From positions 1 to 15,175 of the forward strand of contig JASHYD010000703.1 in assembly GCA_030043175.1 (NCBI GenBank): a stretch of DNA of 15,175 bases. Direction: 5' to 3'. The stretch comes from Xanthobacteraceae bacterium (GTDB taxonomy: Bacteria > Pseudomonadota > Alphaproteobacteria > Rhizobiales > Xanthobacteraceae). The translations under genes were made by a program, and so were the position numbers. Below are positions 6,570-14,502 of this stretch, piece after piece. Under the pieces are notes generated by a model. It made no database searches and was not told where the DNA came from. It saw only the letters and a program-made list of their open reading frames with translations. Within the stretch, counting starts at the first letter, position 1, and each line of letters starts with the position of its first letter.

Positions 6570-6645
6570 TGGCGCTCCCTACGGGAATCGAACCCGTGTT
6601 TCAGCCTTGAGAGGGCCGCGTCCTAGACCGCTAGACGAAGGGAGC
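6570..6645 (-). tRNA. tRNA-Glu (anticodon CTC)
   Basis: The minus strand folds as a complete cloverleaf. Acceptor arms GCTCCCT (6645-6639) and AGGGAGC (6580-6574) pair perfectly. The D arm contains the GTCTAGCGGTCTAGGAC segment typical of tRNA-Glu. The anticodon loop CTCTCAA gives CTC (Glu). The T arm is ACGGG-TTCGATT-CCCGT. The discriminator base is G (6573) and CCA is encoded at 6572-6570. The 3' end borders the gene-poor accessory side, and its 5' side faces the core genes. Confidence 0.95.
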
Positions 6646-6655
6646 AGCTACTTTC

Positions 6656-6684
6656 CGAATAGCCCGTATCATTGCGGCATGCAA
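6656..6684 (-). promoter_or_regulatory. Candidate sigma-70 promoter for tRNA-Glu
   Basis: On the minus strand TTGCAT (6684-6679) and TATTCG (6661-6656) are separated by 17 nt. The predicted start would fall a few bases ahead of the tRNA 5' end at 6645. The match to consensus is moderate. Confidence 0.45.
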
Positions 6685-6765
6685 GCCGCTCCGCACAAAT
6701 CAGCGCACCCGCAGCTCCTCAATGCCGCTTGTACCTTTCGGGCTCGGCCGCAACGCAGTCGGACT

Positions 6766-7107
6766 TCACGGCTCGGCCACAAACCGCAGGCGGGCCTCAG
6801 GGCTCAGGGTTCTGGCATCGAAGGTGCGAACCTCCAGCGAGCCGCCTACATCTATCGTAACGACGATGCGGTCACCCGCGATCGAAGCCGAAAGCAAGCG
6901 CGCCCCCTTGGGCAGGTGGGCCGTGGCCTCTATCGGACCCGGCCTTCCTTCGGTATGGAAAACGCGATAGCCGATGACCGCGACGACAACCCCGATGACC
7001 AGCATGCTGGCGATGCTGGAGATCAGCATCAGCCGGCGTAAGCGCGCCACGATCTGCGCCTGTGCCGGACTTAGCGGTTCATCCTCGTCGATGTCAGGAT
7101 TGCTCAT
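6766..7107 (-). CDS. One-TM hypothetical protein (DUF6476-like)
   Basis: A 113-residue protein with an acidic N-terminus (MSNPDIDEDEPLSPAQAQIV), one membrane helix at about 27-48 (LMLISSIASMLVIGVVVAVIGY) split by no charges, and a soluble C-terminal domain containing ATAHLPKGARLLS, AGDRIVVTIDV and the closing RLRFVAEP. I associate this layout with small conserved proteins next to rluA in Rhizobiales, labelled DUF6476 as I recall; the function is unknown. Its ATG overlaps the divergent rluA-family ATG by two bases (CATG at 7105-7108). No good ribosome binding site is seen. With the N-terminus inside and the domain outside it would sit in the inner membrane facing the periplasm. Confidence 0.8.
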   Translation of the reverse strand: MSNPDIDEDEPLSPAQAQIVARLRRLMLISSIASMLVIGVVVAVIGYRVFHTEGRPGPIEATAHLPKGARLLSASIAGDRIVVTIDVGGSLEVRTFDARTLSPEARLRFVAEP

Positions 7108-8242
7108 GAGCGAAGTCGAGACCCAAGTGGGCGCACCGTCGGATGCGCAAATTGTTTACGCCGCAACGGTCGGCGCGGCTGAGGCCGGCCAGCGGCTTGA
7201 TCGCGCGCTGACCACATTTGTGAGCGAGCTGTCGCGCACCCGCCTAAAGACGCTCATTCTTGCTGGACACGTCGCGATCGGCGGCCGCACGATCTGCGAT
7301 CCGGGCCACTGCGTCAATGTGGGCGATGAAATCGCGGTGGTGGTGCCGCAGCCGGCGCCCCCCGCGCCGCGCCCAGAGAATATCCCGCTCGCTGTTGTCT
7401 ATGAGGACGACGACATCGTCGTCATCGACAAGCCACCGGGCCTTGTGGTCCATCCGGCGGCCGGCAACTGGACCGGTACCCTGGTGAACGCCCTGGTCGC
7501 CCATTGCGGTGACACTCTTTCCGGCATCGGCGGCGTGCGCCGACCTGGCATAGTCCATCGTCTCGATAAGGATACGACGGGGCTGATGGTGGTGGCCAAG
7601 AATGACCGCGCCCATCAGGCCCTGGCAGCTCAGTTCGCCGACCATGGTCGTAGCGGATCGCTGCAGCGCGGCTATTTTGCCTTTGTGTGGGGGACGCCGG
7701 ACCGGCCCAAAGGCGTGATTGACAAGCCGATCGATCGCCACCCACAGGCGCGCGAGCGGATGGCGGTGCGCGCCGGCGGGCGCGAGGCTCTAACGTTATG
7801 GGAAGTATTGGAAAATTATCCTGCCGCCCGCGACGCTGCCATCCCCGTGCGCGGGGGGAGGAACAGGGCGATGCCGCGAAGGAGGTCCGGCCTATCTTCG
7901 ACCGGCGCCAAGCCTGGGGGTTCCGGCCCCATGGTTGCGAGCTTGCTCGACTGCCGGCTCAAGACCGGACGCACCCATCAAATCCGTGTCCACCTCGCCG
8001 CAATAGGCCATCCGCTGCTGGGTGACGCTACCTATGGTCCCGGGTTTAGAACCAAGATGGTTCTCTTGCCCGAGACTGCCAGGGACGCACTTTTAGCCCT
8101 TTCAAGACAGGCGCTCCATGCCTATTTGTTGGTCATCGAGCACCCGAGGAGCGGGAGAGAGATGGTGTTCCGATCCAATCTGCCACCGGACCTTGAGATG
8201 CTTCGCCTGGCGTTGGGGAATGGTAAATCGCCGCAGACCTGA
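7106..8242 (+). CDS. RluA/RluD-family 23S rRNA pseudouridine synthase
   Basis: A 378-residue enzyme that would isomerise uridines to pseudouridine in large-subunit rRNA. Residues about 28-80 form an S4 RNA-binding domain (RLDRALTTFVSELSRTRLKT). The catalytic domain shows VVIDKPPGLVVHP, the HRLDKDTTGLMVVAKND motif with catalytic Asp at D154, and CRLKTGRTHQIRVHLAAIGH near 282-301. AGGA at 7096-7099, six bases before ATG 7106, fixes the start; an upstream start at 6974 would run across the divergent gene. Residues about 240-275 are a Gly/Arg/Pro-rich insertion not expected in the family. The target base cannot be read from sequence, so no rluA/C/D symbol is given. rpoH follows on the same strand. 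Confidence 0.9.
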   Translation: MSEVETQVGAPSDAQIVYAATVGAAEAGQRLDRALTTFVSELSRTRLKTLILAGHVAIGGRTICDPGHCVNVGDEIAVVVPQPAPPAPRPENIPLAVVYEDDDIVVIDKPPGLVVHPAAGNWTGTLVNALVAHCGDTLSGIGGVRRPGIVHRLDKDTTGLMVVAKNDRAHQALAAQFADHGRSGSLQRGYFAFVWGTPDRPKGVIDKPIDRHPQARERMAVRAGGREALTLWEVLENYPAARDAAIPVRGGRNRAMPRRRSGLSSTGAKPGGSGPMVASLLDCRLKTGRTHQIRVHLAAIGHPLLGDATYGPGFRTKMVLLPETARDALLALSRQALHAYLLVIEHPRSGREMVFRSNLPPDLEMLRLALGNGKSPQT

Positions 8243-8342
8243 CCTGTACGCAAACAAAGGTGCGGGCGACGGTAAAAATAATCCATAACTTCCAATAGGT
8301 TGTTCAGCCCGCCGGGCATTGCCCTCACAGCCGCTCGCGTCC

Positions 8343-8362
8343 GCGTCACAGTGAAGTGACGC
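8343..8362. promoter_or_regulatory. 7-6-7 inverted repeat upstream of rpoH
   Basis: GCGTCAC (8343-8349) and GTGACGC (8356-8362) are an exact inverted repeat with a six-base spacer, sized like a dimeric regulator site. The 322-base gap 8243-8564 also holds a small TGCAA/TTGCA hairpin (8406-8425) and the hairpin at 8441-8461; I could not identify a convincing sigma-70 or sigma-32 promoter in it. Confidence 0.35.
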
Positions 8363-8440
8363 CACCTGCGCTGTTTTCGCCGCGTTATCTGTGTATGGTG
8401 CATCCTGCAATCGTTCGCGGTTGCAGCATTCTCTTTTCGA

Positions 8441-8461
8441 CCCTCCCTGAATGTGGGAGGG
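8441..8461 (+). promoter_or_regulatory. Hairpin in the probable rpoH leader
   Basis: CCCTCCC (8441-8447) pairs with GGGAGGG (8455-8461) around TGAATGT. The same CCCTCC could instead pair with the rpoH Shine-Dalgarno sequence (GGAGGG at 8552-8557). This suggests, without proving, an alternative fold that hides the ribosome binding site. It could also be the tail-end hairpin of the preceding transcript, but no T tract follows. Confidence 0.35.
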
Positions 8462-8564
8462 GAGGGAGGGGCCGACAAATCCTGGGCTCCGACTGGCTCG
8501 ATCGAGCGGTCATGGGCCTTCGCCCGCCGATTTCGGGGGCACAAAACATGAGGAGGGCGCTGTC

Positions 8565-9485
8565 ATGGCCCAAGCCGCTAGTTTACCGATCATCACTGCC
8601 GAATCAGGTCTTGCCCGGTATCTCGATGAGATTCGCCGGTTCCCGATGCTTGAGCCTCAGGAAGAATTTATCCTGGCCAAGCGCTGGCGCGAGCATGGCG
8701 ACCGCACCGCAGCCCACAGGCTCGTTACCAGCCATCTCCGCCTGGTTGCCAAAATCGCTATGGGTTATCGGGGCTACGGCCTTCCGATCGCCGAGGTGAT
8801 TTCGGAGGGCAATGTCGGCCTGATGCAGGCGGTCAAGCGCTTCGAACCGGAAAAAGGCTTCCGCCTCGCCACCTATGCGATGTGGTGGATCAAGGCCGCC
8901 ATCCAGGAATACATTTTGCGGTCGTGGTCGCTCGTCAAGATGGGCACCACCGCAAACCAGAAGAAGCTGTTCTTCAACCTGCGCAAGGCCAAAAGCCGGA
9001 TCTCCGCGCTGGACGAGGGCGATATGCGCCCCGATCAGGTCAAGCTGATAGCGCGGCGGCTAGGGGTGACGGAACAGGACGTCATCGACATGAACCGGAG
9101 GCTCAGTGGTGACGCTTCGCTAAACGCTCCGATCCGCGAAGACGGCGACTCGGGCGAGTGGCAGGATTGGCTGATGGATGAGCGTGACAGCCAGGAAGCC
9201 ACGCTCGTTGCTTCAGAGGAACTCGACAATCGCCGCGCGGCTCTTTCCGATGCGCTTGAGGTGCTCAACGACCGTGAACGGCGGATCTTCGAGGCGCGCC
9301 GGCTTGCGGATGAGCCAGTGACCCTTGAAGACCTTGCGGTTGAATTCGGGGTGTCGCGCGAGCGTGTGCGCCAGATCGAGGTGAGAGCTTTCGAGAAAGT
9401 CCAAAAGGCCGTGAAGAACCGCGTCGCCGCCATGGAAGCGCCGCCGGCCCGCGCTGCCGCGGCGCCGCCGATGGCCGCGCATTAA
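8565..9485 (+). CDS. rpoH: RpoH, heat-shock sigma factor (sigma-32)
   Basis: A 306-residue group 3 sigma factor directing RNA polymerase to heat-shock promoters. Region 2 is clear: GYRGYGLPIAEVISEGNVGL, then FRLATYAMWWIKAAIQEYIL (2.3-2.4). The RpoH-specific box QKKLFFNLR is at residues 132-140. Region 4.2 is a helix-turn-helix at about 252-279 (VTLEDLAVEFGVSRERVRQI). The start at 8565 has AGGAGGG at 8551-8557, four to eight bases upstream depending on the pairing register, and gives MAQAASLP; an in-frame start at 8451 would add 38 residues unlike the family. Hyphomicrobiales often have two or more rpoH genes, so this may be one of several; which one is not clear. It follows the pseudouridine synthase gene with its own leader of about 320 bases. 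Confidence 0.95.
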   Translation: MAQAASLPIITAESGLARYLDEIRRFPMLEPQEEFILAKRWREHGDRTAAHRLVTSHLRLVAKIAMGYRGYGLPIAEVISEGNVGLMQAVKRFEPEKGFRLATYAMWWIKAAIQEYILRSWSLVKMGTTANQKKLFFNLRKAKSRISALDEGDMRPDQVKLIARRLGVTEQDVIDMNRRLSGDASLNAPIREDGDSGEWQDWLMDERDSQEATLVASEELDNRRAALSDALEVLNDRERRIFEARRLADEPVTLEDLAVEFGVSRERVRQIEVRAFEKVQKAVKNRVAAMEAPPARAAAAPPMAAH

Positions 9486-9507
9486 TTAGATTGAAATCAC
9501 ACGACCG

Positions 9508-9532
9508 CGTCGCCGCCCTGTCCCGGGCGACG
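9508..9532. terminator. Hairpin between convergent genes
   Basis: CGTCGCC (9508-9514) and GGCGACG (9526-9532) form a stem around an 11-base loop in the 78-bp gap between rpoH (+) and the convergent hypothetical gene (-). GTGTTCTT follows on the plus strand; the T tract is weak. A shared bidirectional terminator is plausible. Confidence 0.4.
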
Positions 9533-9563
9533 ACGTGTTCTTATGCGCAAAGCGAAGCACGCC

Positions 9564-11231
9564 TTACTGCCCCCAGGTCGCAAACGCCTCGGTGAAGGCG
9601 CGCTCTCCGGGGATTCCCTTTTCGACAGCGATAATGGCTCGCTTACCGTCGGCGTAAACCACCGGGATGTCGAACCAAGACCGCTCCTTGAGGAGCTGGA
9701 CGTTGCGCTGCATGTCGGCGTCGACCGATGAGAGCCCGATCAGGAAGAAATTGGTCGTAACCTTGACAGCCACGCCATTGAGCGGAACCCCGCGGGTCGT
9801 CTCGCCTTGTTTCATCAATATGCCCGGGATATTCTGAATACCGCCATGGAGAAAGTCCGGCGGTAACGTAAATACAATCTCGACTGTATGGCTCGCGGGG
9901 AGCTGTTTGTCGTCATTGCGACGCAGCGACATCCGCACCTGGACTTTCTGTTCCGGAATTTCGATTTCGGCCCGCACGACGACGTCTGGTTGCTGCCCGG
10001 GGCCGGGAGCCACTCGCTCGGTACGCCACACCGCGGAGCCAATGAACTGGGTTCCGTTAGGATTGGCCTGGTCCTCCTCGTAGAGCACAACCTTTTGCGC
10101 CAACAGGGCGCCTTCGCTTGGATTGGGTGTCGACGGGGCGCGCTCGGCAATCTTGCCGCTCGTGCTACCTTCCGTGGGGGCGGCCTGCTCCGTGGATTGA
10201 GTGGGATTGGACGCGCCGCGAATCAAGGAAAGGACGTCGTCGCTCCACCAGTAGCCGGCGCCCGCGATCGTCAGCACCAGGAGCGCCAGGACGACCACGG
10301 CGACCATTCTGTTCGTACTGCGCGAGGTTTGTTGGCCGAGCGGATGCTCCGGCAGGCGTTCCTGAGCTTGCTCCGCTCTGATCACGCGAGGAAAAGATTG
10401 GACGCGAGCGTGCGGGTCATCATGCCGCTTGATCGAGGTCGGCGGGCGCAGGATCTCGCGCGAGGATCGACGTGGCAGCGGTTGCTCCTGCTCCAGCCTC
10501 GGCTCGCTGCGCGCCTCCGAACGGCTGCTGGAACGGGGTTCGAATCGCTCCTCGCTCTTCGGCGTCTGGTAGGAGCGGACAACGGCCTCTCTGCCTTCCC
10601 CAACATGCGGATAGGAAGGGGGGGCGCTCTCCAGCGCCTCGGCCTCGCTGGTTCCGTCGCGAAAGCCCTTGAGCCCTTGTTCGGACAGCGACGGTGCGCC
10701 GCGGGTCCACTGCGTCCCTTCGGCGCGCGATGCCTCTCCGCTCGAGCCTGCGCGTGGCACGCGAGCCCGCGGTTCTTCCATCTGGCGCGCCTCTGGCCTC
10801 GCAGCGGCCGCGGACAGCGGGACGGCTTGGCGTGTTTCCTCAGCATCGGACCGGTCGCCGTCATCGTCCGTGGATGCCCCAATCGTTGGACGGGACGCCC
10901 GCAGATCGTATCGCGGCAAGGGATTCGGCAGCTCTTCCTGCGGATCGGTAGGGGCTTCGGTACGCGGGTCCTGCTCATGGCGGGATTGCGATCGCGTCGC
11001 AAGCGGCTCGCCACGCGAACGACGCGCCGCCTCCGCCTCGACCTTGCGGATAGCCTCCTCGAGCGCCAGCCGCTCGCGGGTTATATCCGGCTCGCTCAAC
11101 GCCGGCTCAACGCCACGTAGCTGCGCAAGCAGGGCGGTGCGCGCCCGATCGTATAAAGCCCGGCGCGCCTCGCCGGTGCTCTTGTCGAGCCCGGAAACGG
11201 CCTTGGCGATCAAGGGATAGTAATCGGCCAT
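9564..11231 (-). CDS. One-TM hypothetical protein with long disordered linker
   Basis: A 555-residue protein I cannot name. Residues 1-75 are a helical N-terminal segment (MADYYPLIAKAVSGLDKSTG, ARRALYDRARTALLAQL). About 75-300 is a low-complexity Arg/Glu/Pro/Ser-rich linker, probably disordered. Residues 309-329 are one membrane helix (MVAVVVLALLVLTIAGAGYW). The remainder (about 375-555) looks folded, with KVVLYEEDQANPNGTQFIGS, EIEIPEQKVQVRMSLRRND, HTVEIVFTLPPDFLHGGIQN and a tail ending AFTEAFATWGQ. The topology would put the linker in the cytoplasm and the folded part in the periplasm. GGAGA sits ahead of the ATG at 11231. It starts 39 bp after purA, probably on the same transcript. I recall uncharacterised proteins of this layout near purA in Bradyrhizobium-type genomes. 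Confidence 0.8.
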   Translation of the reverse strand: MADYYPLIAKAVSGLDKSTGEARRALYDRARTALLAQLRGVEPALSEPDITRERLALEEAIRKVEAEAARRSRGEPLATRSQSRHEQDPRTEAPTDPQEELPNPLPRYDLRASRPTIGASTDDDGDRSDAEETRQAVPLSAAAARPEARQMEEPRARVPRAGSSGEASRAEGTQWTRGAPSLSEQGLKGFRDGTSEAEALESAPPSYPHVGEGREAVVRSYQTPKSEERFEPRSSSRSEARSEPRLEQEQPLPRRSSREILRPPTSIKRHDDPHARVQSFPRVIRAEQAQERLPEHPLGQQTSRSTNRMVAVVVLALLVLTIAGAGYWWSDDVLSLIRGASNPTQSTEQAAPTEGSTSGKIAERAPSTPNPSEGALLAQKVVLYEEDQANPNGTQFIGSAVWRTERVAPGPGQQPDVVVRAEIEIPEQKVQVRMSLRRNDDKQLPASHTVEIVFTLPPDFLHGGIQNIPGILMKQGETTRGVPLNGVAVKVTTNFFLIGLSSVDADMQRNVQLLKERSWFDIPVVYADGKRAIIAVEKGIPGERAFTEAFATWGQ

Positions 11232-11270
11232 CGGTTCTCCACGCCGCCCCCCGTCCGCAGCGACATCTTA

Positions 11271-12563
11271 TTACATCTCGAATGGGTTGCGCATGAGAAT
11301 TGTGTCCTCCCGTTCCGGACTTGTCGACAAGAGCGCCAGAGGGCAGCCCACCAGTTCCTCGATCCGCCGCACATATTTTATTGCAGGTGCAGGCAATTCC
11401 GCAAAAGATCTAGCTCCCGCCGTCTGCTCCTGCCAGCCGGCGATCGTTTCATAGATCGGCTCGACACGGGCCTGAGCGTGCTCGCTGGCAGGTAGATAAT
11501 CAACTGTACGACCATCAAAATGATAACCGACACAAACCTTTATTTCCGAAAACCCATCCAGGATATCAAGCTTAGTCAACGCCAACCCGTCAATCCCGCT
11601 GGTCCGGACAGTTTGCCGCACCAGCACCGCATCGAACCAGCCGCATCGGCGCGGGCGTCCGGTGACGACGCCAAATTCGCGGCCGCGCTCACCCATCACC
11701 CGCCCGATCTCGTTGCTTTGTTCAGTTGGGAACGGTCCTGCGCCGACACGCGTCGTATAGGCTTTGCAGATCCCAAGCACGTAACCGACCGCGGAGGGAC
11801 CCAGGCCCGATCCGGTTGCCGCCTGGGACGCGACCGTATTTGATGACGTCACATAGGGATAAGTGCCGTGATCGACATCCAACAATGCCCCCTGCGCGCC
11901 CTCAAACAGGATGCGCTTTCCGTCGCGCCGTTTGCGGTCAAGCAGCGACCACACCGAATCCATGTAGGGCAAGACGCGCGGCGCAACGGCGGCAAGCACT
12001 TCGTAAATCGCCTTGGGCTCAAGCTCGGGGAGATTCATCCCCCGGCGTAAGGTGTTGTGATGGGCGAGCAGCCGATCAATCTTGCCGCCGAGGGCCGACA
12101 GATCGGCGAGGTCCATGAGGCGAATCGCTCGCCGCCCGACCTTATCCTCGTATGCCGGCCCGATGCCGCGCCGTGTCGTGCCGATTTGTGTGCCGGAATT
12201 GGAGGACTCGCGAAGCGCGTCCAGTTCCTGGTGCAGGGGCAAGATCAACGTCACGTTTTCGGCAATACGTAACGAGTCGGGGGTCACTTCCACGCCCTGA
12301 CCCTTGAGTCTCGTTATTTCCTCGATCAGCGCCGCAGGATCGAGCACCACTCCATTTGCAATGACGGACAGTTTGCCCGGACGCACGACGCCGGATGGCA
12401 GGAGCGAGAGCTTATAGACGACACCATCGATGACGAGCGTATGACCAGCATTATGGCCGCCCTGGAAACGTACGACGATGTCGGCCTGCTCGCAGAGCCA
12501 ATCGACAATCTTGCCCTTGCCTTCGTCCCCCCATTGGGAGCCGACGACCACCACATTCGCCAT
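11271..12563 (-). CDS. purA: PurA, adenylosuccinate synthetase
   Basis: Catalyses the GTP-dependent joining of IMP and aspartate to adenylosuccinate, the first committed step to AMP; cytoplasmic homodimer. The 430 residues match the usual length. The P-loop GDEGKGK spans residues 12-18 with catalytic D13, and GHNAGHT carries H41; both keep the numbering known from E. coli. Other family segments are [36 protein letters not shown] and [14 protein letters not shown]. The start at 12563 gives [17 protein letters not shown]; a longer frame to 12824 adds unrelated residues. The ribosome binding site is weak. The gene ends 39 bp before the 555-residue hypothetical. Confidence 0.97.
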   Translation of the reverse strand: MANVVVVGSQWGDEGKGKIVDWLCEQADIVVRFQGGHNAGHTLVIDGVVYKLSLLPSGVVRPGKLSVIANGVVLDPAALIEEITRLKGQGVEVTPDSLRIAENVTLILPLHQELDALRESSNSGTQIGTTRRGIGPAYEDKVGRRAIRLMDLADLSALGGKIDRLLAHHNTLRRGMNLPELEPKAIYEVLAAVAPRVLPYMDSVWSLLDRKRRDGKRILFEGAQGALLDVDHGTYPYVTSSNTVASQAATGSGLGPSAVGYVLGICKAYTTRVGAGPFPTEQSNEIGRVMGERGREFGVVTGRPRRCGWFDAVLVRQTVRTSGIDGLALTKLDILDGFSEIKVCVGYHFDGRTVDYLPASEHAQARVEPIYETIAGWQEQTAGARSFAELPAPAIKYVRRIEELVGCPLALLSTSPEREDTILMRNPFEM

Positions 12564-12637
12564 GGCGCACCGTTTAGATTCACGAAGGTTTAAAGCAACG
12601 CGGCCGTCACTGATCCACGGCGCCGGGCCCTCACCCC

Positions 12638-12671
12638 CTCGCCGCCCGAGGCGGGCGGCCGGGGGGCGAGG
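12638..12671. repeat. Very GC-rich hairpin between serA and purA
   Basis: GCCGCCCG (12641-12648) and CGGGCGGC (12652-12659) form a perfect stem with loop AGG, inside outer CCTCGCC/GGCGAGG copies (12638-12644 and 12665-12671) that could pair instead. It lies in the 267-bp gap, about 75-110 bp ahead of purA on the minus strand. It may end the serA transcript (no T tract seen) or be part of the purA leader. Confidence 0.5.
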
Positions 12672-12830
12672 AAAACACCGCCGTATTACGCGAAAACGCT
12701 TATGCCACAGGCAGCTAGCCGCTAATACTCCCGCCTGCCTGTTGGGATATCGGATGATGCTTCTCCAGGCAAGCGGCAAGCCTGAGCTTGCGTCGTGCGG
12801 CGGGTGCAACCGGGAAGGCTTCACCTTGCC

Positions 12831-14411
12831 TCAAAACCGCAGCCGCTTCGCCTGCCGCACCAGCGGCAGCGCCTGCAACTTGGCAAGCACGTCCGGCGGG
12901 ACCTCGCCGTCGACTTCGATCAGCGCGACCGCATTGCCGCCCGGCGCCTCGCGGCCGAGATGGAACGTCGCGATATTGATGCCGGCCTCGCCGAGCAGCG
13001 ATGAGAAGCGACCGATGAAGCCCGGCTTGTCGAGATTGGTGATGTAGAGCATGGAGGCGCCGAACTCGGCGTCCATGCGAATCCCCTTGACGTTGACGAT
13101 GCGCGGCCGTCCGTCTGCGAACACCGTGCCGGCGACGCCGCGCGTCATCCGCTCTGTCGTCACCGTGACGGTAACGAGGCTCTCATAGTCGCATTCGCCC
13201 TCCCGCTTCGTCTCCTCAACGGCGATGCCGCGCTCCTTTGCGATCGCCGGCGCTGACACGAAGTTGACGCCCTCCAGCATGGGACGCAGCAGGCCTGCGA
13301 TCGCGGCGCAGGTGATCGCCCGCGTGTTCATCTCGGCGACCTCGCCGTCACAGGCAACCTGCACCTTGGAGATGCCGGTCTCGGTGAGCTGTCCGGCAAA
13401 CGAACCGAGCTTTTCGGCCAGCGTGATGAAGGGTCGCAGCCGCGGTGCTTCCTCGGCCGTGATGGAAGGGAAGTTCACCGCGTTCGCGATGGCGCCGCGC
13501 AGCAGATAGTCGGACATTTGTTCTGCGATCTGCAGGGCAACGTTCTCCTGCGCTTCCGTGGTGGCGGCGCCGAGGTGGGGCGTGCACACCACGTTGGGAT
13601 GGCCGAACAGCGCATTGGCGGTGGCCGGCTCCTCACTGAATACGTCGAAGGCCGCTCCCGCCACGTGGCCCGAATCGAGCGCCGCCCGAAGGGCCTTTTC
13701 ATCGACAAGTCCGCCGCGGGCGCAATTCATGACGCGCACGCCTTTGCGGGTCGCCGCGAGCGCCTCGGCGCTGAGGATGTTGCGGGTCTTGTCGGTCAGG
13801 GGCGTGTGCAGCGTGATGAAATCGGCCCGCCGGATGAGATCGGCCAGTTCGACTTTTTCGACGCCGAGCGCGATCGCTCGCTCGGGAGACAGGAATGGGT
13901 CGTAGGCGATCACCTTCATCTTCAGCCCGATCGCACGCTCCGCCACGATCGAGCCGACATTGCCGCAGCCGATGATGCCGAGCGTCTTGCCGGTGATCTC
14001 GACGCCCATGAACTTGTTCTTCTCCCATTTGCCGGCCTGCGTCGAGGCGTCCGCCTGGGGTATCTGCCGGGCGAGCGACAACATCAACGTAATGGCGTGT
14101 TCGGCGGTGGTAATCGAGTTGCCGAACGGCGTATTCATGACAATGATGCCCTTGGCGGTCGCGGCCGGTATGTCGATATTGTCGACCCCGATGCCTGCGC
14201 GGCCGATCACCTTGAGCTGGTCGGCGCTTTCGAGAATTTTCGCCGTCACCTTGGTGGCGGAACGCACCGCGAGACCATCGAATTTGCCGACGATGGCGGC
14301 GAGCTTGTCCTTGCCCAGGCCGGGCTGGAAATCGACGTCAATGCCGCGATCCTTGAAGATCTGAACGGCCGCCGGCGAAAGTGCGTCTGAGATGAGAACG
14401 CGAGGAGCCAT
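12831..14411 (-). CDS. serA: SerA, D-3-phosphoglycerate dehydrogenase
   Basis: First enzyme of the phosphorylated serine pathway: oxidises 3-phosphoglycerate to 3-phosphohydroxypyruvate with NAD+. The 526 residues fit the long (type I) form. The nucleotide-binding motif is GCGNVG (148-153), followed by the NAD-ribose Asp at D171. The catalytic set is R232 (NCARGG), E261 (SEEP) and H279 (TPHLG). After the catalytic domains come the intervening domain (about 320-450) and a C-terminal ACT domain (about 450-526; LDKPGFIGRFSSLLGEAGIN), which in the family permits serine feedback control. ATG 14411 begins MAPRVLISDALSP with AAGG upstream. It lies 91 bp after serC on the same strand, so the two are probably co-transcribed. 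Confidence 0.97.
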   Translation of the reverse strand: MAPRVLISDALSPAAVQIFKDRGIDVDFQPGLGKDKLAAIVGKFDGLAVRSATKVTAKILESADQLKVIGRAGIGVDNIDIPAATAKGIIVMNTPFGNSITTAEHAITLMLSLARQIPQADASTQAGKWEKNKFMGVEITGKTLGIIGCGNVGSIVAERAIGLKMKVIAYDPFLSPERAIALGVEKVELADLIRRADFITLHTPLTDKTRNILSAEALAATRKGVRVMNCARGGLVDEKALRAALDSGHVAGAAFDVFSEEPATANALFGHPNVVCTPHLGAATTEAQENVALQIAEQMSDYLLRGAIANAVNFPSITAEEAPRLRPFITLAEKLGSFAGQLTETGISKVQVACDGEVAEMNTRAITCAAIAGLLRPMLEGVNFVSAPAIAKERGIAVEETKREGECDYESLVTVTVTTERMTRGVAGTVFADGRPRIVNVKGIRMDAEFGASMLYITNLDKPGFIGRFSSLLGEAGINIATFHLGREAPGGNAVALIEVDGEVPPDVLAKLQALPLVRQAKRLRF

Positions 14412-14502
14412 GTGAGTTGCCTTGTCGAATTGCTGGAGTGCGGGCCCTCCCCCTTTTTTTGCTTAAGCAGGCGCGAGCGGAGCCGTGCTGCGAGCCCCCA
14501 AG

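Noticed and set aside
6436..7041. 201-codon plus-strand frame across tRNA-Glu
   Set aside because: It runs antisense through the tRNA and the one-TM gene, so it is not coding.
6974..7105. N-terminal extension of the pseudouridine synthase starting at 6974
   Set aside because: It lies antisense to the well-supported one-TM gene and adds 44 residues unlike the family; ATG 7106 has an AGGA ribosome binding site.
9888..11120. 410-codon plus-strand frame opposite the 555-residue gene
   Set aside because: Arg-rich composition, no ribosome binding site and exact antisense position mark it as a shadow of GC-rich coding DNA.
12564..12824. Longer purA frame and overlapping minus-strand frames upstream of 12563
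   Set aside because: The extension lacks family similarity; [17 protein letters not shown] is the expected PurA start.
13518..14390. 290-codon plus-strand frame opposite serA
   Set aside because: Complete overlap with a gene having all its catalytic residues; no recognisable domain.
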